Shown here: positions 1 through 10,190 of the stretch, in pieces
Numbering within the stretch: position 1 is the first letter of the stretch
Layout of the letters: each line of letters opens with the position of its first letter
Source of the DNA: Streptomyces formicae
Lineage (GTDB): Bacteria > Actinomycetota > Actinomycetes > Streptomycetales > Streptomycetaceae
Assembly: GCF_002556545.1 (NCBI RefSeq)
Contig: NZ_CP022685.1
Coordinates: forward strand, 4,504,001 to 4,568,000
DNA: 64,000 bases
Direction: 5' to 3'
Program-made: the position numbers and the translations under genes
The notes under the pieces: model-generated
The model's input: the letters and a program-made list of their open reading frames with translations, nothing else
Told to the model about the DNA's origin: nothing
The model's database searches: none

Positions 1-1
1 G

Positions 2-613
2 CTCGCCTCCAAGCTGACCACCGCCGTCGCGCTCGCCGTGGGCGGGACGCTCTTCCTCATGGCGGTCCTCCAGCTCGGCACGGGTAACGCGCTCGGCGAC
101 CGCACGAACTTCCACTGGGCCGACCGGGGCATCTACGAAGCCACGGGCCCCGTGCTCCTCGCGTACGGCCTGCTCGGCGTGGCCGTGGGAGCCGCCGTCG
201 GGCTCCTCGTACGCCGGACGCTGCTCGCCGCGTCCCTCACCACACTGGTCACCGGAGGCGTACTGCTGCTGTGCGGCAATGTGCGCTGGGGCCTCTTCCC
301 GACCCGTACGATCACCGCGCCCGCCCCGTCCCGGGACTGGTGGCTCGACGTCCCGCAGCCCTTCGACTACTTCGCCGTCGACCAAGGCGTCACCAACGCC
401 GCCGGAGACCGCTTCATCGCGAGGCACTGCCTCCCGAAGCCGCTTTCCGGCTACTCCTGCCCCACCGACACCAAGGTCACCGGCGCGTTCATGGACTACC
501 ACCCCAAGTCCCATTTCTGGTACGTCCAGTTGATCGAGACCGGCATCATCCTCGCCCTGGCGGCCGCCGCAACCTACGCCGCGTTCAGGATCCTCCGCCG
601 CCGCGCGGCCTGA
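2..613 (+). CDS. ABC-2-type transporter permease, C-terminal part (partial)
   Basis: The reading frame is open from the left edge, so this is the 3' end of a longer gene; the GTG at 38 is internal rather than a start. The visible 203 residues carry three or four hydrophobic segments: one at the edge (through GGTLFLMAVLQL), one around VLLAYGLLGVAVGAAVG, one around LTTLVTGGVLLLCG, and a last one near the C-terminus (IETGIILALAAAATYAA) ending in an Arg-rich tail. An extracytoplasmic loop with two Cys lies before the last helix. This suits the membrane subunit of a streptomycete ABC exporter, whose ATPase would lie to the left, out of view. Substrate unknown. Confidence 0.6.
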   Translation, partial: LASKLTTAVALAVGGTLFLMAVLQLGTGNALGDRTNFHWADRGIYEATGPVLLAYGLLGVAVGAAVGLLVRRTLLAASLTTLVTGGVLLLCGNVRWGLFPTRTITAPAPSRDWWLDVPQPFDYFAVDQGVTNAAGDRFIARHCLPKPLSGYSCPTDTKVTGAFMDYHPKSHFWYVQLIETGIILALAAAATYAAFRILRRRAA

Positions 614-641
614 ACCGTACGATCGGCTGGATACGTACGCT

Positions 642-686
642 CGACCGACGGCCCCCACCGTGTAGACGCCCGGGGGTCGTCGGTCG
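642..686 (+). terminator. Hairpin terminator after the permease gene
   Basis: Arms at 642-656 and 672-686 pair over 15 positions with a single G-T opposition (a G-U wobble in RNA). The hairpin starts 28 bases after the permease stop and separates it from ppk. There is no U-tract, as is usual in Streptomyces. Confidence 0.6.
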
Positions 687-851
687 ATGTCCCGCACGTC
701 ATGTCGCCGTAACCGGCGATTCAGACTGGCTTGCGACGCTCGCTCAATGCAGCCCGCCGTGCCCGACCCTTCCCCGGTGAACGGGAAGCTCCGCCTCTCT
801 CCCGCGCTCTCCGACGCGCCCATCGGCGTGCCCGCGCGGAAGAATGGGTCC

Positions 852-3098
852 ATGAGCCAGCCGAACACGCAAGGTCAGGTCCAGCACGCCCAGCCCTCCG
901 TCGGCTCCATCGCCGCACACAGGCCCCACACCATCGCCGCCACGGTCTCCGACCTGGACCCTGACATCGATGCCGACCTCGACGCGTACGACGAGGACGC
1001 CCAGATAGGGCACGACGGCGCGGAACTGCCCCAGGGCCGGTTCCTCGACCGGGAGCGCAGCTGGCTCGCCTTCAACGAACGGGTTCTCGAGCTGGCCGAG
1101 GACCCCCACACACCCCTCCTCGAACGGGCTAACTTCCTGGCGATCTTCGCCTCGAACCTGGACGAGTTCTTCATGGTCCGCGTGGCCGGTCTCAAGCGGC
1201 GCATCGCGACCGGCGTCGCCACCCGTTCGGCCTCGGGACTCCAGCCCCGCGAGGTCCTCGACCTCATCTGGAACCGCTCCCGCGAGCTCATGGCCCGGCA
1301 CGCCGCCTGCTACCAGGACGACGTCGCGCCGGGCCTCGCCGACGAGGGCATCCACCTGGTCCGGTGGAACGAGCTGACCGAGAAGGAGCAGTCCCGGCTC
1401 TTCACGCTCTTCCGGCAGCAGATCTTCCCCGTCCTGACCCCGCTGGCCGTGGACCCCGCGCACCCCTTCCCGTACATCTCGGGGCTCTCCCTGAACCTCG
1501 CCGTGGTCGTGCGCAACCCGGTGTCCGGACATCAGCACTTCGCACGTGTGAAGGTCCCCCCGCTGCTCTCCCGCTTCCTGGAGGCATCCCCGCAGCGCTA
1601 CGTCCCGATAGAGGACGTCATCGCGGCGCCCGCGCACCTCCAGGAGCTCTTCCCGGGCATGGAGATCCAGGAGCACCACATGTTCCGGCTCACCAGGAAC
1701 GAGGACCTGGAGGTCGAGGAGGACGACGCGGAGAACCTGCTCCAGGCCCTGGAGAAGGAGCTCATGCGGCGCCGCTTCGGCCCGCCCGTGCGCCTGGAGG
1801 TCGAGGAGTCCATCGACCCGAACATCCTCAGCCTGCTCGTGCGGGAGCTGAAGATCAGCGAGGCCGAGGTCTACCCGCTGCCCGGACCGCTCGACCTGAC
1901 CGGCCTCTTCAGCATCGCCAAGCTGGACAGGCCCGAGCTGAAGTACCCGAAGTTCGTGGCGGGCACCCACCGCGACCTCGCCGAGGTCGAGTCGGCGTCC
2001 GCGCCCGACATCTTCGTCGCCCTTCGCGAACGCGACGTGCTCCTGCACCACCCGTACGACTCGTTCTCCACCTCCGTGCAGGCGTTCCTCGAACAGGCCG
2101 CCGCCGACCCCGACGTACTCGCCATCAAGCAGACGCTGTACCGCACTTCGGGCGACTCCCCGATAGTGGACGCGCTCATCGACGCCGCCGAGTCCGGCAA
2201 GCAGGTCCTCGTCCTGGTCGAGATCAAGGCCCGCTTCGACGAGCAGGCCAACATCAAGTGGGCCAGGAAGCTGGAGGAGTCCGGCTGCCACGTGGTCTAC
2301 GGCCTGGTCGGCCTGAAGACCCACTGCAAGCTCTCCCTCGTCGTACGCCAAGAAGGCGACGCCCTGGTCCGCTACTCGCACGTGGGCACCGGCAACTACC
2401 ACCCCAAGACGGCCCGCCTCTACGAGGACCTGGGCCTGCTGACCTCCAACCCGGAAGTCGGCGCGGACCTCTCCGACCTGTTCAACCGCCTCTCCGGCTA
2501 CTCCCGCAGGGAGACCTACCGCCGTCTCCTCGTGGCCCCCAAGTCGCTGCGCGACGGTCTCGTCTCGCGCGTCAACAAGGAGATACAGCACCACCGCGCG
2601 GGCCGCCCGGCCCACGTCCGCATCAAGGTCAACTCGATGGTCGACGAAGCCGTGATCGACGCGCTGTACCGCGCGTCCCAGGCAGGCGTCGACGTGGACG
2701 TGTGGGTGCGCGGCATCTGCGCGGTGCGGCCCGGGGTGGCCGGGCTCTCGGAGAACATCCGCGTGCGCTCCGTACTCGGCCGCTTCCTCGAACACTCCCG
2801 CGTCTTCGCCTTCGGCAACGGCGGCGAACCGGAGGTGTGGATCGGCAGCGCCGACATGATGCACCGCAATCTCGACCGCCGCATCGAGGCACTGGTCCGG
2901 GTCCAGGACCCGGCGCACCGTGCGGCCCTCAGCCGGCTCCTGGAGACCGGCATGTCGGACACCACCGCCTCCTGGCACCTCGGCGCTGACGGCAACTGGA
3001 CCCGCCACTCGGTGGATCCGGAAGGCCAGCCCTTGCGGAACGTACAGGAGATGCTCATAGACGCCCGGAGGCGCCGGCGTGGCACAGCAACACCGTGA
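852..3098 (+). CDS. ppk: Polyphosphate kinase (PPK1)
   Basis: Makes polyphosphate reversibly from ATP. About 748 residues from the ATG at 852. The frame is open further upstream, but the family-like sequence begins around the [19 protein letters not shown] stretch, so the long upstream extension is unlikely to be translated. Conserved PPK1 blocks visible: [20 protein letters not shown] (N domain), [22 protein letters not shown], the PLD-like catalytic region with the phospho-acceptor histidine in [12 protein letters not shown], and [20 protein letters not shown]. The 3' end overlaps the CHAD gene by 20 bp, and a Nudix gene follows, an arrangement typical of actinomycetes. I saw no convincing PHO box directly upstream, although ppk is PhoP-controlled in S. 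lividans. Confidence 0.95.
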   Translation: MSQPNTQGQVQHAQPSVGSIAAHRPHTIAATVSDLDPDIDADLDAYDEDAQIGHDGAELPQGRFLDRERSWLAFNERVLELAEDPHTPLLERANFLAIFASNLDEFFMVRVAGLKRRIATGVATRSASGLQPREVLDLIWNRSRELMARHAACYQDDVAPGLADEGIHLVRWNELTEKEQSRLFTLFRQQIFPVLTPLAVDPAHPFPYISGLSLNLAVVVRNPVSGHQHFARVKVPPLLSRFLEASPQRYVPIEDVIAAPAHLQELFPGMEIQEHHMFRLTRNEDLEVEEDDAENLLQALEKELMRRRFGPPVRLEVEESIDPNILSLLVRELKISEAEVYPLPGPLDLTGLFSIAKLDRPELKYPKFVAGTHRDLAEVESASAPDIFVALRERDVLLHHPYDSFSTSVQAFLEQAAADPDVLAIKQTLYRTSGDSPIVDALIDAAESGKQVLVLVEIKARFDEQANIKWARKLEESGCHVVYGLVGLKTHCKLSLVVRQEGDALVRYSHVGTGNYHPKTARLYEDLGLLTSNPEVGADLSDLFNRLSGYSRRETYRRLLVAPKSLRDGLVSRVNKEIQHHRAGRPAHVRIKVNSMVDEAVIDALYRASQAGVDVDVWVRGICAVRPGVAGLSENIRVRSVLGRFLEHSRVFAFGNGGEPEVWIGSADMMHRNLDRRIEALVRVQDPAHRAALSRLLETGMSDTTASWHLGADGNWTRHSVDPEGQPLRNVQEMLIDARRRRRGTATP

Positions 3099-4218
3099 GA
3101 TGACGGGTACGGGCACGGGACCCGACCCCGGCGCGGACGCGGGCGAACTGCTCGCCGCCCACCTCAACGCCCAGGCGACGGAGTTCCTCCGCTCGCTGCG
3201 GCTGCACCGCGAGTCCACGACGGACGCGCAGGGCGCCGAGGAGTCCCTGGAGGCGGCCCGCGCCCTGCGCCGGGCTGCCCGCCGCATCGGCGCGACCCTG
3301 CACACGTTCCGCCCCCTCCTCGACCAGGAGTGGGCGTCCTCCCTGCGCCCCGAACTGGCCTGGCTCTCGGGCACGCTGGCCCAGGAGCACGCGTACGCCA
3401 CGCGCCTGGACCGCCTCCTTGAGGCCCTCCACCGCCTGGCGGGCCAGCCTCAGGTGCCGGGCCCTGCCAAGGGGTCTGCTGCTGTGGGCAATCGTTCCGC
3501 GGGGCGAGTGGGGCCTGCCCTGCTCGAGCGAAGCCGAGAGCTTGGGGAAGGGTGGGCACAGCCCCCGTCGCCGAGTGCCGCCACGGAGGCGAGCACCCCT
3601 CGCGGCCTGGCAGTGGGCGCGGCCAAAGCCGCCGCGCTCCTGGAGCGCCAGCTCACCCTGGCAAGGACAAGGGCCCACTCCACCGCCCTCCAGGCATTCG
3701 GCTCCTCCCGCTTCCACGCGGTCGCGGACAACGTCGCCGTCCTGGCGAGCGAGGTCCCCTTGCGGGCAGGAACCGGCGACGACCTCAAGCTCCTCGCCGC
3801 CCAGGCGGAATCGGACCTCATCGAGGCCATCGGCACGCTCCCGCTGGGCCAGGCGGGCCATCCCTACAACGCGGGCGCCCTCGTCCACGGCCTCGCCTCG
3901 GACAGCGCCCCTGACGCCCAGGACGCCCCCTGGCTGAAGGTCCGCTCCCTGCTGCGCCTGCACCGGTACGCCCAGGAGGTCCTCCTCGGCCACGCCGCCC
4001 AGGACCCCCGCGTCACGGACGCGAGCCACGCCCTGAACGTCCACCGCGAGGCAGCGGCGGCGGCCGCCGCGGCGGCCCAGGCCGCCCGCACCCCCCGCAT
4101 CGCCCCGGCCACGGCGTACGCACTCGGCGTGCTCCACGCCGACCAGCGCCACGAGGTCGAGGCCGCCCGGTTCGCTTTCCAGCAGGCATGGCTCCACGAG
4201 GCGGTGAGTACACGGTGA
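3079..4218 (+). CDS. CHAD domain protein
   Basis: A helical, His/Arg-rich protein of 379 residues. CHAD (conserved histidine alpha-helical domain) proteins bind polyphosphate, and placement just after ppk with a 20-bp overlap fits a polyphosphate partner role. The N-terminal CHAD half spans roughly residues 35-125 (including [20 protein letters not shown]) and the C-terminal half roughly 175-370. The stretch between, about residues 133-165, is low in helix formers and is encoded by DNA that looks like a Streptomyces intergenic repeat (see findings). The GTG start at 3079 lies inside ppk. Translation is probably coupled to ppk upstream and to the Nudix gene downstream through a GTGA overlap. 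Confidence 0.85.
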   Translation: MAQQHREMTGTGTGPDPGADAGELLAAHLNAQATEFLRSLRLHRESTTDAQGAEESLEAARALRRAARRIGATLHTFRPLLDQEWASSLRPELAWLSGTLAQEHAYATRLDRLLEALHRLAGQPQVPGPAKGSAAVGNRSAGRVGPALLERSRELGEGWAQPPSPSAATEASTPRGLAVGAAKAAALLERQLTLARTRAHSTALQAFGSSRFHAVADNVAVLASEVPLRAGTGDDLKLLAAQAESDLIEAIGTLPLGQAGHPYNAGALVHGLASDSAPDAQDAPWLKVRSLLRLHRYAQEVLLGHAAQDPRVTDASHALNVHREAAAAAAAAAQAARTPRIAPATAYALGVLHADQRHEVEAARFAFQQAWLHEAVSTR

Positions 4219-4634
4219 CGTCCAAGGAAGGCGTCGTCCGGGCGGCGGGCTGCGTCCTGTGGCGCCGCTCCCCCGTCGACGGCGGCCTGGAGGTCTGCCT
4301 GGTGCACCGGCCCAAGTACGACGACTGGTCGCACCCCAAGGGCAAGCTGAAGCGCTCTGAGGAGCCGCTCGCGGGGGCCCTGCGCGAGGTCGAGGAGGAG
4401 ACCGGCTTCCGCTGCGCCCCCGGCGCTCCCCTGCCCACGGCCCGCTACCTCGCCCAGGGCCGCCCCAAGGAAGTCACCTACTGGGCAGCGGAGGCGACCA
4501 CCGGCCATTTCTCGCCCAATCGCGAGGTCGACCGCATCATCTGGCTGCCCCCGGTCGCGGCCCGCAACCGGCTCACGCAGCTCCGCGACCGGCAGCTCGT
4601 CGACGCCCTGCTCAGCACGCTTAACCTGGCGTAG
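4215..4634 (+). CDS. Nudix hydrolase
   Basis: A small Nudix-fold pyrophosphohydrolase. The Nudix box is intact: GKLKRSEEPLAGALREVEEE followed by TGF matches GX5EX7REUXEEXGU. I chose the GTG at 4215 because it overlaps the CHAD stop as GTGA, giving 139 residues; an in-frame ATG at 4188 would add nine. Position as third gene after ppk and the CHAD gene suggests hydrolysis of nucleotides, dinucleoside polyphosphates or inositol-type phosphates tied to polyphosphate metabolism. The substrate cannot be read from the sequence. Confidence 0.88.
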   Translation: MTSKEGVVRAAGCVLWRRSPVDGGLEVCLVHRPKYDDWSHPKGKLKRSEEPLAGALREVEEETGFRCAPGAPLPTARYLAQGRPKEVTYWAAEATTGHFSPNREVDRIIWLPPVAARNRLTQLRDRQLVDALLSTLNLA

Positions 4635-4684
4635 TCACTTCGCTACTTTCTGTAGCACATTGCCTAACCAGGCCGACCGCCGAG

Positions 4685-4728
4685 GTTCACCCTCCGTTCA
4701 CTCGTGCCCATCGGCCGCTTCACTTGCC
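4685..4728 (+). promoter_or_regulatory. PHO box (PhoP operator) of pstSCAB
   Basis: Four consecutive 11-nt direct-repeat units: GTTCACCCTCC (4685-4695), GTTCACTCGTG (4696-4706), CCCATCGGCCG (4707-4717, weak) and CTTCACTTGCC (4718-4728). The first two match the streptomycete PhoP unit GTTCACC well. A possible -10 element TAATTT sits at 4734-4739. The site lies about 130 bp before the pstS start, where PhoP activates pst in S. coelicolor and S. lividans. Confidence 0.85.
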
Positions 4729-4855
4729 CTGCCTAATTTCGGGCTTACAAGACACCGAAGGGGTCTTGAGCGAGACACACCGCCGCAAGGCATGACGTAC
4801 GACATCGCACGCCGCCAGCAAAGGGCCGGCGGCTCCCGGAAGGAAAACCCGAAAA

Positions 4856-5980
4856 GTGAAGCTTCAGCGCAAGAACCGGCTCCGCGCCCTCTCCCTCGGC
4901 GCCATCGCCGTCTCCGGCGCCCTGGCCCTCACGGCGTGCGGCTCCGACGACACGAGCGGCTCGGGTGGTGGCAAGGAGACCAACGCCAACGCCAACATCA
5001 AGTGCGACGACGCCAAGGGCCAGCTCGCGGCCTCCGGTTCGTCCGCGCAGAAGAACGCGATCGACGCCTGGCGGAAGGTCTACTCGACCAACTGCAAGGA
5101 CGTGCAGCTGAACTACAACCCGACGGGTTCCGGCGCGGGCATCACGGCGTTCCTCCAGGGCCAGACGGCGTTCGCCGGTTCCGACTCGGCGCTGAAGCCC
5201 GAAGAGATCGAGAAGTCGAAGAAGCTCTGCAAGGACAGCCAGGCCATCGACCTGCCGATGGTCGGCGGCCCGATCGCCATCGGTTACAACGTCCCCGGCG
5301 TGGACAACCTCGTCCTGGACGCCAAGACCCTGGCCGACATCTTCAACGACAAGATCAAGACCTGGGACGACAAGGCGATCAAGAAGCTCAACCCCGACGC
5401 CAAGCTCCCCAGCACCAAGATCCAGGCGTTCCACCGCTCGGACGAGTCCGGCACCACGGACAACTTCACCAAGTACCTCAAGGGCGCCGCCCCCGCCGCC
5501 TGGCCGCACGAGCCGGGCAAGTCCTGGGAGGCCAAGGGCGGCCAGTCCGCCAACGGCTCCGCCGGTGTCGCGGGCCAGGTCAAGCAGACCGCGGGCGCCA
5601 TCTCCTACTTCGAGCTCTCCTACGCGGGCGACGGCATCAACACCGTCGACCTGAAGACGGAGGCCAAGGAGCCGGTGAAGGCCAACGTCGACAACGCCTC
5701 CAAGGCCATCTCCGAGGCCAAGGTCGTCGGCAAGGGCAAGGACCTCGCCCTTGAGCTCAACTACAAGCCGACCGCCGAGGGCGCCTACCCGATCACCCTG
5801 GTGACGTACGAGGTCGTCTGCGAGAAGGGCAACAAGGCCGACACGCTCGCCGCCACCAAGTCCTTCCTGACCTACATCGCCAGCGAGGACGGCCAGAACG
5901 TCCTCAAGGACAACGACTACGCGCCGATCCCCGACGAGATCATCACCAAGGTCCGCTCCACCATCGCGAGCCTGAGCTAG
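4856..5980 (+). CDS. pstS: Phosphate-binding lipoprotein PstS
   Basis: High-affinity phosphate-binding protein of the PstSCAB importer, 374 residues. GTG start at 4856 with GGAAGG about 11 bases upstream. A lipoprotein signal runs through residues 1-27 with lipobox LTAC. Phosphate-binding motifs are visible: ASGSSAQKNAIDAW, GSGAGITAFLQGQTAFAGSD, and RSDESGTTDNFTKYL. The C-terminal EDGQNVLKDNDYAPIPDEI is typical of the family. First gene of pstSCAB, directly behind a PHO box, so it should be induced on phosphate starvation and abundant at the cell surface. Confidence 0.96.
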   Translation: MKLQRKNRLRALSLGAIAVSGALALTACGSDDTSGSGGGKETNANANIKCDDAKGQLAASGSSAQKNAIDAWRKVYSTNCKDVQLNYNPTGSGAGITAFLQGQTAFAGSDSALKPEEIEKSKKLCKDSQAIDLPMVGGPIAIGYNVPGVDNLVLDAKTLADIFNDKIKTWDDKAIKKLNPDAKLPSTKIQAFHRSDESGTTDNFTKYLKGAAPAAWPHEPGKSWEAKGGQSANGSAGVAGQVKQTAGAISYFELSYAGDGINTVDLKTEAKEPVKANVDNASKAISEAKVVGKGKDLALELNYKPTAEGAYPITLVTYEVVCEKGNKADTLAATKSFLTYIASEDGQNVLKDNDYAPIPDEIITKVRSTIASLS

Positions 5981-6097
5981 CTGAACCGAGTGCGGCCGGC
6001 CCCCGTGAGAAGCAACGGGCCGGCCGCACCGTCCGGTGCACCGCCGCCACGGAGCGCCTGCCCCAGCGCACGGCGCCTCCGCAGACCGGAGAACCCC

Positions 6098-7120
6098 ATG
6101 GACATACCAAGCAATACGACCGCATCCCTCCCCGTGGACGACGCGAAGCGGACGGACTCCACGAGCAAGGCCGCCGCCCGCGGCGCCACCCGTCCCGGTG
6201 ACCGGATCTTCCTCGGACTCTCCCGCGGCTCCGGCATCGCGCTCCTCGTGATCATGGCCGCCATCGCGGCGTTCCTGGCGTACCGCACGGCGCTCGCCCT
6301 CTCGGACAACACGGGCAACTTCCTCACCACTTTCGAGTGGGACCCGGCCGGTGCCACCACCGGCGGCAAGCCGTACTTCGGCATCGCCGTCCTGGTCTTC
6401 GGCACCGTGGTGAGCTCGCTGATCGCCCTCGCGATCGCGGTCCCCGTCGCCATCGGCATCGCGCTGTTCATCTCGCACTACGCGCCGCGCAAGCTCGCCG
6501 CCCCCATCGCCTTCGTGATCGACCTGCTGGCCGCCGTGCCCTCGATCGTGTACGGCCTGTGGGGCGCCATCGTGGTCGCCCCCAACCTCACCGGCCTCTA
6601 CAGCTGGCTCGACGACTACTTCGGCTGGACCGGGATCTTCTCCTACCAGGGCGGCGCCCCGCGCTCCCTGATGACCGTCGGCATCCTGCTCGCGATCATG
6701 ATCCTGCCGATCATCACGAACGTGAGCCGCGAGGTCTTCCTCCAGGTCCCGAAGATGCACGAGGAGGCCGCGCTCGCGCTCGGCGCCACGCGCTGGGAGA
6801 CCATCCGCATGTCGGTGCTCCCCTTCGCCCGCTCCGGCATCATCTCCGCCTCGATGCTGGGCCTCGGCCGCGCGCTCGGCGAGACGATCGCCGTTGCCAC
6901 CGTGCTCTCCCCGCTCTTCGTGATCAACGCCTCCGTGCTCGACTTCGGCGGCGGCACCTTCGCGCAGAACATCGCCAGCAAGTTCAACGAGGCCAGCGAG
7001 TACGGCCGCGACGCGCTCATCGCCTCCGGCCTGGTGCTCTTCGTCATCACCCTGCTGGTCAACGGCGCGGCCCGCCTGATCATCGCCCGCCGCAAGGAGT
7101 ACTCGGGGGCCAACGCATGA
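6098..7120 (+). CDS. pstC: Phosphate ABC transporter permease PstC
   Basis: Membrane subunit of PstSCAB, 340 residues from the ATG at 6098, with CGGAGA as ribosome-binding site 5 bases upstream. The in-frame upstream extension is discarded. The N-terminal 45 residues are cytoplasmic. Then come about six membrane segments, with the EAA-type cytoplasmic loop (EEAALALGATRWETIRMSVL) that docks on PstB. About 117 bp separate it from pstS, and its stop overlaps the pstA start as ATGA. Confidence 0.95.
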   Translation: MDIPSNTTASLPVDDAKRTDSTSKAAARGATRPGDRIFLGLSRGSGIALLVIMAAIAAFLAYRTALALSDNTGNFLTTFEWDPAGATTGGKPYFGIAVLVFGTVVSSLIALAIAVPVAIGIALFISHYAPRKLAAPIAFVIDLLAAVPSIVYGLWGAIVVAPNLTGLYSWLDDYFGWTGIFSYQGGAPRSLMTVGILLAIMILPIITNVSREVFLQVPKMHEEAALALGATRWETIRMSVLPFARSGIISASMLGLGRALGETIAVATVLSPLFVINASVLDFGGGTFAQNIASKFNEASEYGRDALIASGLVLFVITLLVNGAARLIIARRKEYSGANA

Positions 7121-8193
7121 GCATCACGACGACACCCACCCCGCCCAGCCCGCTCGCCAAGCGGCCCTCGCCCCTCAAGGCCGCCACGCTGCCGCGCTGG
7201 ACGCCCGCCGCCGTCGCCGTCGGCTCGGCCGCCGTGGCCGTCGGCATCGGCGCCGGGGCCGGACTGCACAGCCGCGTCCAGTGGGGCCTGATAGCCGCCG
7301 TCCTCTTCATCGTCGCCTCGTACGTCATCGCGATGACCGTCGAGGGCGCCCGCCAGGCCAAGGACCGCCTCGCCACCTCGATGGTGTGGGTCATGTTCCT
7401 GCTGGCCGTCGTGCCGCTCGCCTCGCTGATCTTCGAGACCGTGCAGCGCGGCATCAAGGTCTTCGACATCTACTTCCTGACCCACTCGATGGGCGTCGTC
7501 GCCGACGACGAGCCCGGCGGCGGCATCTACCACGCGATCATCGGCACCCTGGAGCAGGTGCTCCTGGCCTCCGCGATCGCCGTGCCGATCGGCCTGCTCA
7601 CCGCGATCTACCTCGTCGAGTACGGGCGGGGGAAGCTCTCCAAGGTCGTCACGTTCTTCGTCGACGTCATGACCGGCATCCCCTCGATCGTCGCGGGCCT
7701 GTTCGTCCTCAGCTTCTGGATCCTCATCCTGGGCTTCGACTTCTCCGGCTGGGCCGGCGCCATGGCGCTCGCGATCCTGATGATGCCGGTGGTCGTGCGC
7801 TCCACCGAGGAGATGCTCAAGCTCGTCCCGAACGAGCTGCGCGAGGCGTCGCTCGCCCTCGGCGTACCGAAGTGGCGGACCATCCTCAAGGTCGTCCTGC
7901 CCACCGCGATCGGCGGCATCACGACCGGCATCATGCTCTCGGTCGCCCGCATCGCCGGTGAGACCGCGCCCGTCCTGCTGCTGGTCTGGGTGAACCCCAT
8001 GATCAACACGAACCCCTTCGAGGGCTCGCAGGCCTCCCTGCCGCTGTACATCTACCAGCAGTACGCGGCGGGCAACGACGCGGCGTACGACCGGGCCTGG
8101 GCGGCGGCCCTCGCGCTCATCGGCTTCATCATGATCCTCAACCTGGCGGCGCGTGGCATCGCCCGCTGGAAGGCACCGAAGACGGGCCGCTGA
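7117..8193 (+). CDS. pstA: Phosphate ABC transporter permease PstA
   Basis: Second membrane subunit of PstSCAB, 358 residues. The ATG at 7117 overlaps the pstC stop (ATGA), implying coupled translation. It has an N-terminal basic/proline region, then about seven hydrophobic segments. The EAA loop [20 protein letters not shown] matches the PstA signature for contact with Pst[19 protein letters not shown] corresponds to the conserved pore region. Confidence 0.95.
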   Translation: MSITTTPTPPSPLAKRPSPLKAATLPRWTPAAVAVGSAAVAVGIGAGAGLHSRVQWGLIAAVLFIVASYVIAMTVEGARQAKDRLATSMVWVMFLLAVVPLASLIFETVQRGIKVFDIYFLTHSMGVVADDEPGGGIYHAIIGTLEQVLLASAIAVPIGLLTAIYLVEYGRGKLSKVVTFFVDVMTGIPSIVAGLFVLSFWILILGFDFSGWAGAMALAILMMPVVVRSTEEMLKLVPNELREASLALGVPKWRTILKVVLPTAIGGITTGIMLSVARIAGETAPVLLLVWVNPMINTNPFEGSQASLPLYIYQQYAAGNDAAYDRAWAAALALIGFIMILNLAARGIARWKAPKTGR

Positions 8194-8248
8194 CGCGGCC
8201 ATCTCAGCGACCCTCAGCACGTCCCTTTTCGAAAGAAGCAGTGATCCC

Positions 8249-9025
8249 ATGGCCAAGCGAATCGACGTATCGGGCCTGACCGCCTTCTACGGTTCCCACA
8301 AGGCGATCGACGACATCTCCATGACCGTCGAGCCGCGCTCCGTGACCGCCTTCATCGGCCCGTCCGGCTGCGGCAAGTCCACCTTCCTGCGCACCCTGAA
8401 CCGCATGCACGAGGTCACCCCGGGCGGCCGCGTCGAGGGCAAGGTGCTCCTGGACGACGAGGACCTGTACGGCAACGGCGTGGACCCGGTGGCCGTGCGC
8501 CGCACGATCGGCATGGTCTTCCAGCGCCCGAACCCCTTCCCCACGATGTCGATCTTCGACAACGTCGCCGCGGGCCTCAAGCTCAACGGCTCGTACAAGA
8601 AGTCCGAGCTGGGCGACATCGTCGAGAAGTCCCTCAAGGGCGCGAACCTCTGGAACGAGGTCAAGGACCGCCTCAACAAGCCGGGCTCCGGCCTCTCCGG
8701 CGGTCAGCAGCAGCGCCTGTGCATCGCCCGGGCGATCGCGGTCGAGCCCCAGGTCCTCCTGATGGACGAGCCCTGCTCGGCCCTCGACCCGATCTCCACC
8801 CTCGCCATCGAGGACCTGATCGGCGAGCTCAAGGAGCGCTTCACGATCGTCATCGTGACGCACAACATGCAGCAGGCCGCCCGCGTCTCGGACCGCACGG
8901 CCTTCTTCAACCTCTCCGCGGTCGGCCAGCCCGGCAAGCTCATCGAGATCGACGACACGGAGCGCATCTTCTCCAACCCGTCGGTCCAGGCCACCGAGGA
9001 CTACATCTCGGGCCGCTTCGGCTGA
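8249..9025 (+). CDS. pstB: Phosphate ABC transporter ATPase PstB
   Basis: ATP-binding subunit of PstSCAB, 258 residues, the usual length. ATG at 8249 with GAAAGAAG upstream; the longer frame to 8153 overlaps pstA and is not used. Walker [11 protein letters not shown]-loop [11 protein letters not shown] (the PstB-specific form), signature [16 protein letters not shown], Walker [14 protein letters not shown] and H-loop VTHNMQQA are all intact. A 55-bp gap separates it from pstA, and a strong terminator follows. Confidence 0.96.
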   Translation: MAKRIDVSGLTAFYGSHKAIDDISMTVEPRSVTAFIGPSGCGKSTFLRTLNRMHEVTPGGRVEGKVLLDDEDLYGNGVDPVAVRRTIGMVFQRPNPFPTMSIFDNVAAGLKLNGSYKKSELGDIVEKSLKGANLWNEVKDRLNKPGSGLSGGQQQRLCIARAIAVEPQVLLMDEPCSALDPISTLAIEDLIGELKERFTIVIVTHNMQQAARVSDRTAFFNLSAVGQPGKLIEIDDTERIFSNPSVQATEDYISGRFG

Positions 9026-9084
9026 GCCGCCCCTCCAGACTCCCCGCGGTGCTGCATGGCGGTGCCACCGCAGGGACAACAAAG

Positions 9085-9119
9085 AAAGGCCCGCCCCTGG
9101 CTCCCGGGGGCGGGCCTTT
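9085..9119. terminator. Strong hairpin terminator between pstB and pit
   Basis: A perfect 13-bp stem: AAAGGCCCGCCCC (9085-9097) and GGGGCGGGCCTTT (9107-9119). The A and T runs at the ends make it work in both directions. It lies 60 bp after pstB and about 65 bp after the convergent pit gene on the minus strand, so it probably serves both. Confidence 0.88.
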
Positions 9120-9182
9120 CCGTGCCCCGCAAGGGGCGCGGGGAACTGCGCGAGCAACCACGGGCGGCCCGCGGTCAACGAA

Positions 9183-10181
9183 CTACAAGAAGGCGAGGTT
9201 GACGATCCAGAAACTCACGGCGGCGACCAGCGCCGCCGCAGGCATCGTGATGAACCACCCCAAGATGATGTTCTTGGCAACACCCCACCGCACCGCGTTG
9301 ACCCGCTTCGTCGCCCCCACACCCATGATCGCGGACGTGATGACGTGAGTCGTCGAGATCGGCGCGTGGAACATGAACGCCGTGGTGAACATGATGCCCG
9401 CACCGGTCGTCTCGGCGGCGAAGCCCTGCGGCGGGTCCAGCTCGATGATCTTCCGGCCGAGCGTCCGCATGATGCGCCAGCCACCCGCGTACGTACCGGC
9501 GGAGAGCATCAGCGCACAGGCGATCTTGACCCAGATCGGGATGGGGGCATCCGCGCTCTGCACATCGGAGATGACGAGCGCCATCACCACGATGCCCATC
9601 GTCTTCTGCGCGTCCTGGAGACCGTGCCCGAGGGCCATGCCCGCCGCGGAGACCGTCTGCGCGATGCGGAAACCGCGCTTGGCCTTGTGCGGGTTGGACT
9701 TGCGGAACATCCACATGATCGCGCACATCACCAGGTAACCGGCGACGAGGCCGACCACCGGGGAGAGGAACATCGGGATGACGATCTTGTCGACGACCCC
9801 GGACCAGATGACCCCGATGCCGCCCGCGAGCGCCGCGCCGACCATGCCGCCGAACAGCGCGTGCGACGAGGAGGAGGGCAGTCCGAAGTACCAGGTGATC
9901 AGGTTCCACACGATCGCGCCGATGAGCGCGGCGAAGAGGATCCACATCCCCTTGTCACCGTGCGGGGTCTCGATGATCCCCTCGCTGACGGTCTTCGCGA
10001 CCCCGCTGCCCATGAAGGCACCGGCGAGGTTCATCACCGCGGCCATGGCGAGCGCGGCGCGCGGCGTCAGCGCACGCGTGGAGACGGATGTGGCGATGGC
10101 GTTCGCGGAGTCGTGAAAGCCATTCGTATACGTAAATCCGAGCGCGACGCCGATGGTCACGATCAGTGCAAAGGTGTCCAT
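9183..10181 (-). CDS. pitH1: Low-affinity inorganic phosphate transporter (PiT family)
   Basis: A 332-residue PiT permease with about ten membrane segments. The family signatures are present: GFTYTNGFHDSANAIAT near the N-terminus and WYFGLPSSSSHALFGGMVGA in the first half, with the mirrored repeat TTHVITSAIMGVGATKRV near the end. PiT proteins take up metal-phosphate complexes with protons or sodium. The DUF47 gene lies 9 bp upstream in the same operon. In S. coelicolor the orthologous position holds pitH1 (SCO4138, from memory), next to pst. It converges on pstB. Confidence 0.92.
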   Translation of the reverse strand: MDTFALIVTIGVALGFTYTNGFHDSANAIATSVSTRALTPRAALAMAAVMNLAGAFMGSGVAKTVSEGIIETPHGDKGMWILFAALIGAIVWNLITWYFGLPSSSSHALFGGMVGAALAGGIGVIWSGVVDKIVIPMFLSPVVGLVAGYLVMCAIMWMFRKSNPHKAKRGFRIAQTVSAAGMALGHGLQDAQKTMGIVVMALVISDVQSADAPIPIWVKIACALMLSAGTYAGGWRIMRTLGRKIIELDPPQGFAAETTGAGIMFTTAFMFHAPISTTHVITSAIMGVGATKRVNAVRWGVAKNIILGWFITMPAAALVAAVSFWIVNLAFL

Positions 10182-10190
10182 GGAGGGGCC

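Noticed and set aside
687..852. PHO box upstream of ppk and an upstream start at 687
   Set aside because: No two adjacent GTTCACC-like 11-nt units found; the upstream extension lacks conserved PPK sequence.
744..3401. Long open frame on the minus strand opposite ppk
   Set aside because: It is a shadow of high GC third positions in ppk; low-complexity Val/Gly/Arg product, no ribosome-binding site, no family features.
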